Source: Oceanobacillus jeddahensis
Lineage (GTDB): Bacteria; Bacillota; Bacilli; Bacillales; Amphibacillaceae
Assembly: GCF_000750635.1 (NCBI RefSeq)
Contig: NZ_CCDM010000002.1
Location: 1,054,001-1,118,000 of the forward strand
Length of the DNA: 64,000 bases
Direction of reading: 5' to 3'
Part shown: positions 1 through 9,599 of the stretch, piece after piece
Layout: the number at the start of each line of letters is the position of its first letter
Numbering within the stretch: position 1 is the stretch's first letter
Made by a program: the position numbers and the translations under genes
The notes under the pieces: model-generated
Seen by the model: only the letters and a program-made list of their open reading frames with translations
Databases searched by the model: none
Told to the model about the DNA's origin: nothing

Positions 1-1413
1 GTGAATATCGACACAGATAAAAAACAGGTGACAGTTAATAACTTAAAAAGTGGAGAAACATACAAAGAACCCTATGATAAATTATTGTTATCACCGGGAG
101 CAAAACCGATTGTACCTGCTATACCAGGGTTAAAGGAAAATAATTCGTTGTTTACATTAAGAAATATTCCTGACACCGATGCGATCAAACATTATGCGGA
201 TTATCACCTGCCACAAAAAGCTGTCATTGTTGGCGGCGGATTTATCGGTGTTGAGATGGCGGAGAATCTTGCAAGCAGAGGGATAGAGGTGACCCTTGTT
301 GAAATGGCCAATCAAATCATGGCACCGATTGATATGGAGATGGCAGCTATTCTACACACTCATTTAAGAGAAAAAGGGATTCAATTGATTCTTGAAAATG
401 GTGTTCAATCATTTGCAGAGGAAGGAAAGAAGATTATTCTTTCTGACGGAATGGAACTTCAAACAGATATGACGATTCTTTCTATCGGAGTTGTGCCGGA
501 AAATGAACTGGCGAAATCAGCAGGACTTGTCTTAGGACAGCGTGGGGGAATTATTGTAAATAAATATCTGCAAACGTCCAATGAACATATTTATGCGGTT
601 GGGGATGCAGTAGAAGTAGAAGACTATACCACAGGGACAAAGACAATGATTCCACTTGCTGGACCGGCCAATCGTCAAGGCCGGATCGCGGCTAACAATA
701 TAATGGGTAAAAAAGAGAAATATCAAGGGACAGTAGGTACATCCATTGCAAAGGTGTTTGATTTGACCGTTGCATCCACAGGAAATAATGAAAAAACACT
801 TAAACGGCTAGGCATTCCCTACGAAGTGGTCCATGTTCATCCAAGCTCTCATGCTAATTATTATCCGGAAGCTGTACCAATTTCTTTAAAGTTACTTTTT
901 GATAAAGAAACAGGAAAAATCTTTGGTGCTCAGACTGTTGGAGAAGATGGTGTGGATAAACGGATGGATGTTATCGCTACAGCTATAAAAGGTGGGCTAA
1001 CCGTAGAAGATTTAACAAATTTAGAGCTGTCCTATGCACCACCTTATTCATCAGCAAAAGATCCGGTAAATATGGCGGGATATGTTGCTGCGAATATTAT
1101 GGATGGAGAGTTGGAACATATCCAGTGGCATGAAGTAGATCAGATTGTTGCTGATGGGGGATTTTTGATTGATGTTCGTAACTCAGCGGAACGTGAATCA
1201 GGATATATAAAAGGCTCTATTAATATTCCGCTAAATGAGCTTAGAAATTCTCTTGATAACATACCAAAAGATCAGACGATTTATGTAAGTTGTCAAGTTG
1301 GCTTAAGAGGGTATTTGGCTAGTCGTATTCTAAAAAATAACGGATTTGAAGTGAAAAATGTAGATGGTGGTTGGAAGACATATTCCTCTGTTTTTTGGAG
1401 TAAGCAAAAATGA
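1..1413 (+). CDS. CoA-disulfide reductase with C-terminal rhodanese domain (5' partial)
   Basis: FAD/NAD(P)H pyridine nucleotide-disulfide oxidoreductase of the CoADR-Rhd type, which reduces CoA disulfide or persulfide/polysulfide. The NAD(P)-binding Rossmann motif GGGFIGVEMAE, the FAD motif AVGDAVEV and the dimerisation domain are all present. Residues from about 375 to the end form a rhodanese domain with an active-site loop starting CQVGLRG. The frame is open from base 1 and the family's N-terminal FAD motif and redox Cys (about residue 43 in relatives) are missing, so the gene starts before this window and about 90 residues are cut off. A CsoR/CstR-family repressor follows 160 bp downstream, as in sulfide or persulfide detoxification loci. 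The family is clear; the exact substrate is not. Confidence 0.9.
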   Translation: MNIDTDKKQVTVNNLKSGETYKEPYDKLLLSPGAKPIVPAIPGLKENNSLFTLRNIPDTDAIKHYADYHLPQKAVIVGGGFIGVEMAENLASRGIEVTLVEMANQIMAPIDMEMAAILHTHLREKGIQLILENGVQSFAEEGKKIILSDGMELQTDMTILSIGVVPENELAKSAGLVLGQRGGIIVNKYLQTSNEHIYAVGDAVEVEDYTTGTKTMIPLAGPANRQGRIAANNIMGKKEKYQGTVGTSIAKVFDLTVASTGNNEKTLKRLGIPYEVVHVHPSSHANYYPEAVPISLKLLFDKETGKIFGAQTVGEDGVDKRMDVIATAIKGGLTVEDLTNLELSYAPPYSSAKDPVNMAGYVAANIMDGELEHIQWHEVDQIVADGGFLIDVRNSAERESGYIKGSINIPLNELRNSLDNIPKDQTIYVSCQVGLRGYLASRILKNNGFEVKNVDGGWKTYSSVFWSKQK

Positions 1414-1574
1414 TAAAGGTGAAATAGCCTAACTGGTATGAAACAGCTAGGTGGAGGATAGTTAATATTAGAGTTTTCATGGGGCTATCAACTCAAACCT
1501 TTCTAAAAACTTTGAGTAATGATATCCGAATGCGAGATAATAATATATAAATATGAATTAAAGGAGCGATTACT

Positions 1575-1901
1575 ATGGTGAAATCAAAAGAAATAATACA
1601 AAATGTAAGTGAAGAAAAAAAGGCAATGGAACCACGGACAGATAAAGAAAAGGAACGTGTAATTAATCGTTTAAAACGTGTTGAGGGGCAAGTTAGAGGA
1701 CTTCAAAATATGGTTGAAAATGACCGTTACTGTATGGATATTCTTATTCAGTTATCAGCTGTACAGTCAGCTTTAAAGAAAGTGGGATTTTCTGTGATGG
1801 AACGACATGCAAAAACATGTATGACTCACTCCGTTAAAAATGGTAATGAGGAGGAAGTTATTGATGAATTGTTAGCAGTTATTAATCAATACTCAAAGTA
1901 G
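1575..1901 (+). CDS. CsoR/CstR-family transcriptional repressor
   Basis: 108-residue all-helical DUF156 regulator with the family core NRLKRVEGQVRGLQNMVEND. The ligand positions are Cys53, His78 and Cys82 (spacing 25 and 4), which is the Cu(I)-type C-H-C set. Persulfide-sensing CstR proteins also keep the two Cys, so with a CoADR-rhodanese gene next door sulfur sensing is possible too. The ATG follows AAAGGAGCGATT. A strong terminator lies about 100 bp downstream, so it is either the last gene of the CoADR operon or transcribed alone. It is a distant paralogue of the second CsoR at 20174. Confidence 0.88.
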   Translation: MVKSKEIIQNVSEEKKAMEPRTDKEKERVINRLKRVEGQVRGLQNMVENDRYCMDILIQLSAVQSALKKVGFSVMERHAKTCMTHSVKNGNEEEVIDELLAVINQYSK

Positions 1902-2000
1902 TTGATGTGATATTAGTTAACAATTTTACTTATAAGAACACAACAGGGTATATGATTTGCCTTCATTCAAATTTGAATGTAAAAAATAAATAAACTATAG

Positions 2001-2046
2001 AAACAGTAAGTGAATGGTAAAAATTCGCATTCACTTACTGTTTTTA
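2001..2046 (+). terminator. Rho-independent terminator after the CsoR-like gene
   Basis: A 16-bp perfect inverted repeat (arms 2001-2016 and 2028-2043) ends in a T-rich run. Confidence 0.85.
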
Positions 2047-2136
2047 TTTAGAATATATTGATATGTAATTGTATATGCTTGAAAGTTTTAAGAAAATGAA
2101 ATGAATAGAAGAGTTTTGGTTTGTAATTTAAATGAT

Positions 2137-2158
2137 TATATGTTTATATATACATATA
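2137..2158. promoter_or_regulatory. Palindromic operator candidate for ArsR/CzrA
   Basis: A 22-bp near-perfect palindrome starting TATATGTTTATATA, with 20 of 22 positions symmetric, lies 38 bp before the arsR start. The same TATATGTT...CATATA layout recurs at 6397 and 17342, each time before an arsR gene or pseudogene. SmtB/ArsR repressors bind AT-rich imperfect 12-2-12 repeats, so autoregulation is inferred. Confidence 0.65.
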
Positions 2159-2195
2159 GTGATGTTTGTTCTACAAAAATGAAAGGAGGGATTAA

Positions 2196-2519
2196 GTGAA
2201 GGAGTTCGAATTAAAGAATAATGGAACTCAACATTTAGACAGCAAAACGCTATTAACCGTGTCACAAACGTTTAAAGCATTAGGTAATTCGACGAGAATA
2301 CGCATTCTTCATTTGCTCTTAAATAAAGAGTGCTCTGTAAATGAGATGGCTGAAATTCTAGGTATTCAACAATCAACCATATCTCATCAATTACGATTTT
2401 TAAAGGGTATATTTCTAGTAAAATACCGTCGTTCTGGAAGAACACTCTATTATTCTTATAATGATAAGCATGTTATGTTAATTTTAGAGCAAATGATAGA
2501 TCATGTAAATCATAGATAG
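2196..2519 (+). CDS. ArsR/SmtB-family metal sensor, CzrA-like
   Basis: 107-residue winged-helix repressor starting at GTG after AAAGGAGGG. The recognition helix region reads [12 protein letters not shown]. The C-terminal helix carries Asp90, His92, His103 and His106, the D-x-H-x10-H-x2-H alpha-5 site of CzrA/SmtB zinc or cobalt sensors; there is no alpha-3 Cys pair of CadC type. It precedes a trans-sulfuration enzyme, a ZIP transporter and a lipoamide dehydrogenase, each with ArsR-like sites nearby or in reach. It is closely similar to the protein at 17402 and to the pseudogene at 6455. Confidence 0.9.
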   Translation: MKEFELKNNGTQHLDSKTLLTVSQTFKALGNSTRIRILHLLLNKECSVNEMAEILGIQQSTISHQLRFLKGIFLVKYRRSGRTLYYSYNDKHVMLILEQMIDHVNHR

Positions 2520-2566
2520 CATTTACTATTTATTTATGTTAATAAGAAGTTAATCCTTAATATGAT

Positions 2567-2588
2567 TATATGAACATATTTTTAAAGA
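2567..2588. promoter_or_regulatory. Possible ArsR half-operator before the trans-sulfuration gene
   Basis: The motif TATATGAACATATT resembles one arm of the palindrome at 2137. The other arm is poor. The segment before it (TTAATCCTTAATATGAT) is similar to the one before the operator at 6397, which suggests copied promoter DNA. Confidence 0.4.
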
Positions 2589-2667
2589 TACAGATATAAT
2601 CAAATATATTTAAAATACATGTGGATCAACTTGACTAAAGATCTTATTTTTATCGAGGGAGGACATC

Positions 2668-3852
2668 ATGATGACTAATGGATGGAATTTTAATACACAG
2701 GCAATACATGCAGAACAAAATCCTGATCAAAAAACAGGTGTAATATCTCAATCTATTGTTCCAGCAGTTGGTTATTATTTTGAAAATATAGAAGAAGCAG
2801 CTAAAGTTGTAAGTGGTGAGGCAGAAAACGTATATTACGGCAGATACGGGAATCCGACGACAAGAACATTAGAAAGAAAAGTGGCTTCATTGGAAACTTC
2901 AGAAGATGCGTTAGGAGTAAGTAGTGGTATGGCTGCCATCAGTATTTCTCTTATGAATTTTCTTCGTTCGGGTGACCATGTTGTGGTTACGAAAGATATT
3001 TATGGTGGTACACATAAGTTTTTATCAACGATTGCATCAAGATATGCTATTTCATATGATTATATAGATTGTACAGATTTGGAAGCAATTGAAAATAGTG
3101 TAAAAGAAAACACAAAGGCTATTTTCATTGAGACACCATCCAATCCAACGTTAACTTTAATAGATATAGAAGCAGTATCAAAGATTTCAAAGGCCCATCG
3201 TATTCCACTAATTGTAGATAATACATTTATGACTCCATTTTTACAAAAGCCGATAGAATTTGGAGCGGATGTAGTGATTCATAGTGCAACTAAATATTTA
3301 AATGGTCATGGCGATGTTATTGCCGGGATAATTTGTGCGAAAAAAGAAGTGATTGCTAATATGCGTAAAAATATAATGGGGGATTTGGGACAAAACTTAA
3401 ATGCATGGGATTCCTTTCTAATTCTCCGAGGTATAAAAACATTAGGTATTAGGATGAAACAACATTGTGATAATGCTCAAAATATTGCTGAATTTTTAGA
3501 GTCGCATCCTATGGTAGAAAAAGTGAACTATCCAGGATTAGCAGCACATTCACAATATGACTTAGCTATTAAACAGATGAAGGGGGATGGAGGAATTGTC
3601 TCTTTTGAGGTTAAAGGTGGTGCCCAATCAGGGCAAAGATTTATTAATTCACTAGATATCGCAATGATTTCATTCAGTTTAGGAGATCCCGAGACACTTG
3701 TTCAACATCCTGCTTCGATGACACATTCGTTAATTCCAGAAAAAGAGCTTCCTAAGTTTGGACTGTCCGCAGGCTTAATTCGACTATCAGTAGGGTTAGA
3801 AGACGCAGAAGATATAATCAAAGATTTAAACCAAGCATTATCTGCTATTTAA
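2668..3852 (+). CDS. PLP-dependent trans-sulfuration enzyme (cystathionine/methionine gamma-lyase family)
   Basis: 394 residues, Cys/Met metabolism PLP enzyme (PF01053 type). YYGRYGNPTTR is the substrate and phosphate region, SSGMAAIS the PLP phosphate-binding turn, DNTF holds the pyridine-binding Asp, and Lys209 in SATKYLNGHGD forms the Schiff base. Methionine gamma-lyases carry a Cys in the segment that here reads YGGTHKF, so a cystathionine or homocysteine lyase producing cysteine or H2S fits better than a strict methionine lyase. The RBS is GAGGGAGG. Downstream of the zinc-type ArsR, it may feed thiol supply under metal stress; that role is inference. Confidence 0.85.
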   Translation: MMTNGWNFNTQAIHAEQNPDQKTGVISQSIVPAVGYYFENIEEAAKVVSGEAENVYYGRYGNPTTRTLERKVASLETSEDALGVSSGMAAISISLMNFLRSGDHVVVTKDIYGGTHKFLSTIASRYAISYDYIDCTDLEAIENSVKENTKAIFIETPSNPTLTLIDIEAVSKISKAHRIPLIVDNTFMTPFLQKPIEFGADVVIHSATKYLNGHGDVIAGIICAKKEVIANMRKNIMGDLGQNLNAWDSFLILRGIKTLGIRMKQHCDNAQNIAEFLESHPMVEKVNYPGLAAHSQYDLAIKQMKGDGGIVSFEVKGGAQSGQRFINSLDIAMISFSLGDPETLVQHPASMTHSLIPEKELPKFGLSAGLIRLSVGLEDAEDIIKDLNQALSAI

Positions 3853-4077
3853 GTATAAGTAACAATAAATTAAGATACTAGGTGGATCAGAGAAAGAATG
3901 GAATGAAGATATTTAACTAGCTAAATATTTATTGACTCATACGAAGCTGTTCTTAAATAGACCATAGCAACTGATAGTTAAGGTGTCACTCATAATTGAG
4001 AGAAGTTTTTCGTATAGTGATGCTTTGTTATATAAAATTAAACTTGCTTTAACTTGATGGAGTTTGGAGGAGCTTCA

Positions 4078-4874
4078 ATGAACGATGTGTTTTTTGCTTT
4101 TTTATTAACGTTATTTGCAGGACTTGCAACAGGAATAGGAAGTATACTTGCTATTTTTGTTAAAACAACAAATACAAAATTTCTATCCCTTGCTTTAGGG
4201 TTATCAGCTGGAGTTATGATTTACGTATCAATGGTTGAAATTTTATTCAAAGCAAATGAGGCATTAACTACATCTATTGGTGTAACAGGAGGTTCTTGGC
4301 TAACGGTTGCTGGTTTTTTCATTGGGATGTTTTTTATGATGTTAATAGATAAATTGATACCTGGTCATACTGATTCTAATGAAGAAAAAAATTCGGAAAA
4401 CAAGAAACTACTTTGAATGACCTGGCATTAATGAAAACGGGAGTGTTTACAGCCTTGGCCTTAGCTATTCATAATTTTCCTGAGGGAATTGCAACATTTA
4501 TCTCTGCGCTACAGGATCCAGCTATTGGACTAGCGATTGCAGTAGCTATTGCAATTCATAATATACCTGAAGGAATTGCAGTATCAGTCCCGATTTACTA
4601 TGCAACTAGTAATAGACGAAAAGCATTTTCTTTCTCTTTTTTGTCAGGATTAACAGAACCAATTGGAGCAGCTGTGGCATTATTGATATTAATGCCGTTT
4701 CTAAATGATGTTCTGTTCGGTATTATTTTTTCTGTGGTAGCTGGTATTATGGTATTTATTTCGCTTGATAAATTGTTACCAGCAGCGAAAAAGTATGACG
4801 GAGCACATCTTTCTATTTATGGTGTAATTACTGGAATGATGATTATGGCAGTAAGCATAGTTTTAATGGATTAA
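4078..4874 (+). pseudogene. ZIP-family zinc/divalent metal transporter (ZupT type), split by a frameshift
   Basis: Two overlapping frames make one ZupT-like protein of about 265 residues. Frame 1 (4078-4416, start after TTTGGAGGAG) has three membrane segments and ends at TGA 4414. The -1 frame continues with the hallmark helices HNFPEGIATF and HNIPEGIAVS, which hold the metal-binding His, Asn and Glu residues. The frames meet around an A7 run at 4385-4391. In frame 0 this reads A AAA AAT, a slippery heptamer, so one extra A or a -1 slip would restore the full protein. It may be a pseudogene, a sequencing error, or expressed by slippage. ZIP proteins import zinc, so loss could be tolerated or favoured in a metal-resistance locus. 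Confidence 0.75.
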
Positions 4875-4917
4875 TTTATATTTTCATTCAGCAAAATTAG
4901 AAAGGAAGGAAACTGAA

Positions 4918-6339
4918 ATGAATTCAAATGTAAAAAAGGAAAGAGATTTATTAGTAATTGGTGCAGGTTATGGAGGGTATGTTGCAGCTATACGTGCAGC
5001 GCAGCTTGGAAAAAATGTGGTATTAGTTGAAAAAGCAGAACTAGGAGGAGTGTGCCTTAACCGTGGATGTATCCCCTCAAAAGCTCTGATTAGCGCGTCT
5101 GAACGAGTAAACCATATTCAACACGCCAATACAATGGGGATTAAAGTTTCAGGTCAAGTTGACATAGCAATGCCTGAAGTAATTAAATGGAAAGATGCTA
5201 TTGTAAATAAACTTACAAATGGAGTTCATACACTACTGAAAAGTAATAGCGTAGAAGTTATTAGTGGAGAAGCATATATTACTGAATCTAAAACTGTAAG
5301 AGTTAAAACAAAAGAGGGAGAACAGCTATACTATTCTTACAATGATTTAATTTTAGCAACTGGGTCTTCACCATTTGAATTAAAAACTATGCCATTTGAT
5401 AAGAAGAGAATTATTTCATCAACAGAGGCTTTAATGTTGCAAGAAGTACCAAAACACTTAGTTATAGTCGGAGGTGGCTATATAGGTTTAGAGCTGGGTA
5501 CTGCTTATGCTAAATTTGGTGCTAAAGTTACCATTCTGGAAGGATCAGATACTATTCTTCCAGGGACCAACTCCATGCTTACGAATGTGGTTAAAAAACA
5601 GTTGAAACAGCTAGGCGTTACAGTTATAACAAACGCTTTAGTACAAGATGGAGAAAATACCGGCGATGAAGTAGAGGTTCAAGTGAAAATTGAGGGAGAG
5701 GATAAAACGATTGTTGGAGATTATTGCTTAGTTTCTATAGGAAGAAAACCAAATACAGGGAATCTAGGATTAGAGAATATTGGAGTGGAGTTAGATCAGC
5801 ATGGATTTATTAAAATAAATGAAAAGTGTCAAACAAATATTGATTACGTGTATGCGATTGGTGATTGCGCTGGAGGATATCTTCTAGCTCATAAAGCTAG
5901 TTATGAAGGCAAAGTTGCGGCAGAAGTAATATGTGGGCAGAAGAGTATAATTGATTTTCAAGCGATGCCCTTTGTTATTTTTAGTGATCCTGAAGTGGCT
6001 TATACGGGATTAACGGAGAAAAAAGCAAATGAACAAGGATACGAAACAGTTACTAGTCGATTTTCATTCCAAGCAAACGGAAGGGCTTTATCGATCTCTA
6101 AAGCTGATGGATTTGTACAGGTTGTAGCTGAAAAGGACTCCAATAGGGTCTTAGGAGTACAGATGGTTGGACCAGAAGCGTCATCACTTATTTCTGAAGC
6201 AGTAATTGCTATTGAGTCGGGAGCAACAGCTGAAGATCTTAGTTTGATTATCCATGCCCATCCAACTTTGGCGGAACCTTTGATGGAAGCGGCTGAGGGT
6301 GTAATGGGTCAAGCTATCCATATGTTAAATAAAAGGTAA
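4918..6339 (+). CDS. Dihydrolipoamide dehydrogenase (E3)
   Basis: 473 residues, full length for the family. The FAD motif is GAGYGGYVAA, the redox disulfide Cys46 and Cys51 sits in GGVCLNRGC, the NAD motif is GGGYIGLELG, the second FAD motif AIGDCAGG, and the catalytic His-Glu dyad region HAHPTLAEP. It reoxidises dihydrolipoyl groups of 2-oxoacid dehydrogenase complexes. No E1 is nearby; a lone E2 core lies at 17825. The 3' part of this gene exists in a second, interrupted copy at 15124-17322, so the segment was duplicated. E3 thiols are sensitive to Cd and Zn, so an extra metal-inducible copy could be protective (inference). Confidence 0.92.
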   Translation: MNSNVKKERDLLVIGAGYGGYVAAIRAAQLGKNVVLVEKAELGGVCLNRGCIPSKALISASERVNHIQHANTMGIKVSGQVDIAMPEVIKWKDAIVNKLTNGVHTLLKSNSVEVISGEAYITESKTVRVKTKEGEQLYYSYNDLILATGSSPFELKTMPFDKKRIISSTEALMLQEVPKHLVIVGGGYIGLELGTAYAKFGAKVTILEGSDTILPGTNSMLTNVVKKQLKQLGVTVITNALVQDGENTGDEVEVQVKIEGEDKTIVGDYCLVSIGRKPNTGNLGLENIGVELDQHGFIKINEKCQTNIDYVYAIGDCAGGYLLAHKASYEGKVAAEVICGQKSIIDFQAMPFVIFSDPEVAYTGLTEKKANEQGYETVTSRFSFQANGRALSISKADGFVQVVAEKDSNRVLGVQMVGPEASSLISEAVIAIESGATAEDLSLIIHAHPTLAEPLMEAAEGVMGQAIHMLNKR

Positions 6340-6396
6340 AATTAGTGAAATGAACAGTATATATGTTAAGAAATTAATCCTTGTAAATTAAATGCT

Positions 6397-6418
6397 TATA
6401 TGTTAATATACTCATATA
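6397..6418. promoter_or_regulatory. ArsR operator candidate before the arsR pseudogene
   Basis: TATATGTTAATATA followed by CTCATATA gives the same dyad layout as at 2137 and nearly the same sequence as at 17342. It probably still controls the P-type ATPase downstream. Confidence 0.55.
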
Positions 6419-6454
6419 TTGAAATAATTAATATGAATGAAGGTGGTAAAAACA

Positions 6455-6740
6455 TTGGAAGAGTTTGAGTTTGAGTTTGAATTTGAGAATAGATTTTTAG
6501 AGAAAATTGGTCAAAAGACATTATTTATTGTGACACAAACATTTTAAAAAAACTCTGCATTTGATTCTTCAAAAAAAGTATTCTGTAAATGAAATTACAG
6601 ATACCTTAAGTATTACGCAACCCATCGTATTACATCAGTTACGATTTTAAAAACTTTGGCTTGTGAAATATTATTGCACTGGAGCAATGCTTTTCTATTT
6701 CTGAAATGTTGAACGTATTATGCGAATATTAAAATAAATG
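6455..6740 (+). pseudogene. Degenerate ArsR/CzrA-like repressor
   Basis: Starts like the intact gene at 17402 (TTG, then Glu-Glu-Phe-Glu...) and keeps [10 protein letters not shown], then hits TAA in the stretch encoding the conserved FKALG and loses about 20 bases of the DPTRVRI region. Later pieces (YSVNEI, QLRF) remain recognisable in shifted frames. It shares its promoter layout with the 17402 gene, so it is a decayed duplicate. Confidence 0.85.
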
Positions 6741-6806
6741 ACACATTGTGCGTGTAACATTTAGATTGAGAAAAATTATTTATTTTTAATTAATCGTATC
6801 CATTAT

Positions 6807-6830
6807 ATTAATATATTTATATATATTAAT
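6807..6830. promoter_or_regulatory. AT-only palindrome before the P-type ATPase
   Basis: ATTAATATAT and its complement ATATATTAAT flank a short centre 28 bp before the ATPase start. It could be an ArsR-type site or just an AT-rich promoter region. Confidence 0.35.
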
Positions 6831-6857
6831 ATAAACATAAAATTAGGAGGTATTAAT

Positions 6858-8798
6858 ATGGGACACAACCACGATCACGACCATGATCACGGTCATCATC
6901 ACCATGATCATGGAAAAGCACCAGTTGTTCTCTATTTTATTGGTTTGGCCGCAGCAATTATCGCTTTATTCCTAAGTGATAATTATGCATTGTTACAAAA
7001 TATTCTATTTTTAACTGCGACTATCACTGCAGGATATCATGTAGTTGTTCTTGAAGGTATTGGTGAGACAATTGAAAATACCAAACGAAAGAGAAGATTC
7101 ACACCAAATTCTCATATACTTATGGGGCTAGCTGCACTAGGTGCATCCATATTAGGAGAGTTTTGGGAAGGTGCATTATTAATCCTCATTTTCTCTGGTG
7201 CACATTTTCTAGAAGATTATGCTGAAGGAAGAAGTAAAAGAGAAATTACGAAGTTACTCGAAATGAATCCAACGACAGCACGATTAATTGATAACAATGG
7301 GAACACTACAATGGTTGAAGTCAGTGATTTAAAAATTGGTGATCGTTTACAAGTATTAAATGGTGATCAGGTGCCTATTGATGGAAAAATTATATCTGGC
7401 AGCACTGCTATTGATGAATCTTCAATCAACGGTGAGAGTATACCTAAAGAAAAATCCGCAGGTGATGAAGTATTTGGTAGTACTATTAACGGAACAGGGA
7501 CTTTCTTTATGGAAGTGACAAAAGAAGAAAAAGATACTGTATTCTCAAAAATTTTACAACTTGTAAATCAAAACCAAAGTAATCAAACTAAGGCTGCAAG
7601 TATTATTCAAAAATTCGAACCAAAATATGTGACTTTTGCATTGGTTGCGATTGTTTTGTTTATTGTATTAGCTCCAATGTTATTGGACTGGAGTTGGTAT
7701 GAAAGTACCTATAGAGGACTTGTGTTACTGGTAGCAGCTGCACCGTGTGCACTTGCTGCAGCTACTGTATCAGTTACACTGTCCGCAACTTCAAATCTTG
7801 CTAAGCGAGGCGTACTCTCGAAAGGGACCTCTTATCTTTCACAACTTGCAGATATTGATGCCGTTGCATTTGATAAAACGGGGACATTGACAAAAGGAAA
7901 ACCGCAGGTTACCAATCACTACTTCACAGATTCTGTAGATGAAGCACACATGATTGATATTGTAGTGGCCTTAGAAAGGGAATCCAACCACCCTTTAGCT
8001 AACGCTATTTTAAAAAAGTTTACCGCTAAAAACAAATTAGATATTGATATCACTAATCAGATTGGTAAAGGACTGACAGGAGATTATAATCAAAATAATT
8101 ACCGTATAGGGAAACCGACCTCTTTCAGTGATGTTTCAGATGAATTCACACATTTAAATAATGAGTGGTCATCTGAGGGGAAAACAGTGATATACGTGGC
8201 TGAAAATGAAACAGTGATTGGGATTATTGCTTTAATGGATATACCAAATAAAGAAGCGAAAACAACTATTGATTACTTTAGGAACCGTCATATACACACT
8301 ACTCTAATTACAGGTGACTCTGAAATGACGGGGAAAGCCGTTGCAAAAGAACTAGGTATTGATGAAGTCATTGCTAACGTAATGCCCGATGATAAGGCGA
8401 ATATTATTAATGAGCAGAAAAAGAAATACGGTGTTGTTGGTATGGTTGGGGACGGAGTTAATGATGCACCGGCTCTTGTAAATGCTGATGTTGGTATTGC
8501 AATGGGTGATGGCACCGATGTTGCAGTAGAAGTATCTGACTTAACTTTAATGAAAAATGATCTATCAAAATTATTAGATGCACACAGCATTTCTAAAAAA
8601 ATGAATCGTGTCATTTGGCAAAACATTATCTTTTCTATGTCAGTTGTTGCTTTTTTAGTCACAGTAAGTTTCTTAGGTTTAACAGATATCGCAATCAGTG
8701 TAATTATTCATGAAGGCAGTACTTTAGTGGTCATATTAAATGGTCTCCGCTTGCTACGTTCAAAGAATAATACTGAAAGATTTTCTATTCAGAACTAA
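6858..8798 (+). CDS. His-rich P1B-type metal-transporting ATPase with APC motif
   Basis: 646 residues. The N-terminus is a His/Asp-rich metal tail (HNHDHDHDHGHHHHDHG) without an HMA domain. The transmembrane metal site is Ala295-Pro296-Cys297 instead of CPC or SPC. The phosphorylated Asp339 is in DKTGTLTKG, with TGES-type NGES, HP motif ESNHPLAN, TGDS and GDGVNDAP. The architecture is nearest to the PfeT/ZosA and CadA-like exporters for Fe, Zn or Co, and the metal cannot be fixed from sequence. It lies behind a dead ArsR but with ArsR-like palindromes upstream. A 38-bp palindrome overlaps its stop codon. Confidence 0.88.
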   Translation: MGHNHDHDHDHGHHHHDHGKAPVVLYFIGLAAAIIALFLSDNYALLQNILFLTATITAGYHVVVLEGIGETIENTKRKRRFTPNSHILMGLAALGASILGEFWEGALLILIFSGAHFLEDYAEGRSKREITKLLEMNPTTARLIDNNGNTTMVEVSDLKIGDRLQVLNGDQVPIDGKIISGSTAIDESSINGESIPKEKSAGDEVFGSTINGTGTFFMEVTKEEKDTVFSKILQLVNQNQSNQTKAASIIQKFEPKYVTFALVAIVLFIVLAPMLLDWSWYESTYRGLVLLVAAAPCALAAATVSVTLSATSNLAKRGVLSKGTSYLSQLADIDAVAFDKTGTLTKGKPQVTNHYFTDSVDEAHMIDIVVALERESNHPLANAILKKFTAKNKLDIDITNQIGKGLTGDYNQNNYRIGKPTSFSDVSDEFTHLNNEWSSEGKTVIYVAENETVIGIIALMDIPNKEAKTTIDYFRNRHIHTTLITGDSEMTGKAVAKELGIDEVIANVMPDDKANIINEQKKKYGVVGMVGDGVNDAPALVNADVGIAMGDGTDVAVEVSDLTLMKNDLSKLLDAHSISKKMNRVIWQNIIFSMSVVAFLVTVSFLGLTDIAISVIIHEGSTLVVILNGLRLLRSKNNTERFSIQN

Positions 8799-8819
8799 TT
8801 AATTAGTTCTGAATAGAAA
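8782..8819. terminator. 38-bp perfect palindrome overlapping the ATPase stop
   Basis: TTTCTATTCAGAACTAATT is followed by its exact complement. There is no clear poly-T on the + side, so it is either a weak terminator or an mRNA 3'-end stabiliser. Confidence 0.6.
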
Positions 8820-9053
8820 TATAAATTAGTCAGAAGAAAAGCTTGTCATAAAACCCCGAAACTGTATATCTCTTGAATACAAATGGTTCGATTAAAAATG
8901 AAGTGATTCAATTGACTACGAATATAAAACTAGCAAAAATCATTCATATGGTGGAAAGTTTATAAGCAAAGAAAATACTATCTGAAACCTATAATTGTCT
9001 CTAATTATTCTAAATGATTAAACTGATAAAGAGAGATTTGAGGAGGGTGTAAA

Positions 9054-9587
9054 ATGAGTAATGAAATGGATTAGTTAAGACAGCAAATGGATAAGGTTAA
9101 TCTGCAAATATTAGATTTAATTAATCAACGGGCAAACATTGTACAAGAAATTGGTAAGTTAAAAACAAAACAAAGTATCAAACGTTTTGACCCGGTACGC
9201 GAACGTGAAATGCTAGATAATATTAAAAATAATAATGGTCCTTTTCAAGACTCAACAATTGAACATATTTTCAAAGAAATCTTTAAGGCGAGCCTTGAAC
9301 TTCAAGAAGATAATAGCAAAGCGCTCTTAGTCTTAGTATCCAGAAAGAAACAGCCTGAAAGTACGGTAGTTAATCTTAAAGGTGAAAAAGGCGGCAATGG
9401 CGGAATCAGTTATGTATTCGATCCTTGTGCAGTAGAAGGGTATGAACAGGTGGCGGCTTCTGTAAAGGAAAAAGGGTTAAAGCTGCTTCGTGGCGATGCA
9501 TTTAAACCAAGAACTTCTCCATATGATTTCCAGGGTCTTGGAATTGAAGGACTGGAAATTTTGAAGAAACTAACGCAGCCTGTCTGA
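9054..9587 (+). pseudogene. Truncated DAHP synthase/chorismate mutase (AroA type)
   Basis: Resembles the first half of the Bacillus bifunctional AroA. An N-terminal chorismate-mutase helix domain ([28 protein letters not shown]) is followed by the start of the DAHP synthase barrel ([31 protein letters not shown]). After a good RBS and ATG at 9054 a TAG occurs at 9072. The protein also stops after about 170 residues where relatives have about 358, so most of the barrel is missing. It ends at an IS630 remnant, which probably cut it. Confidence 0.88.
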
Positions 9588-9599
9588 ATTAACAGCCCC

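Noticed and set aside
8882..8965. Short reading frame resembling the actuator-loop part of CadA (LAKIIHMVES)
   Set aside because: Only about 27 codons with a single recognisable stretch; too little to call a pseudogene.
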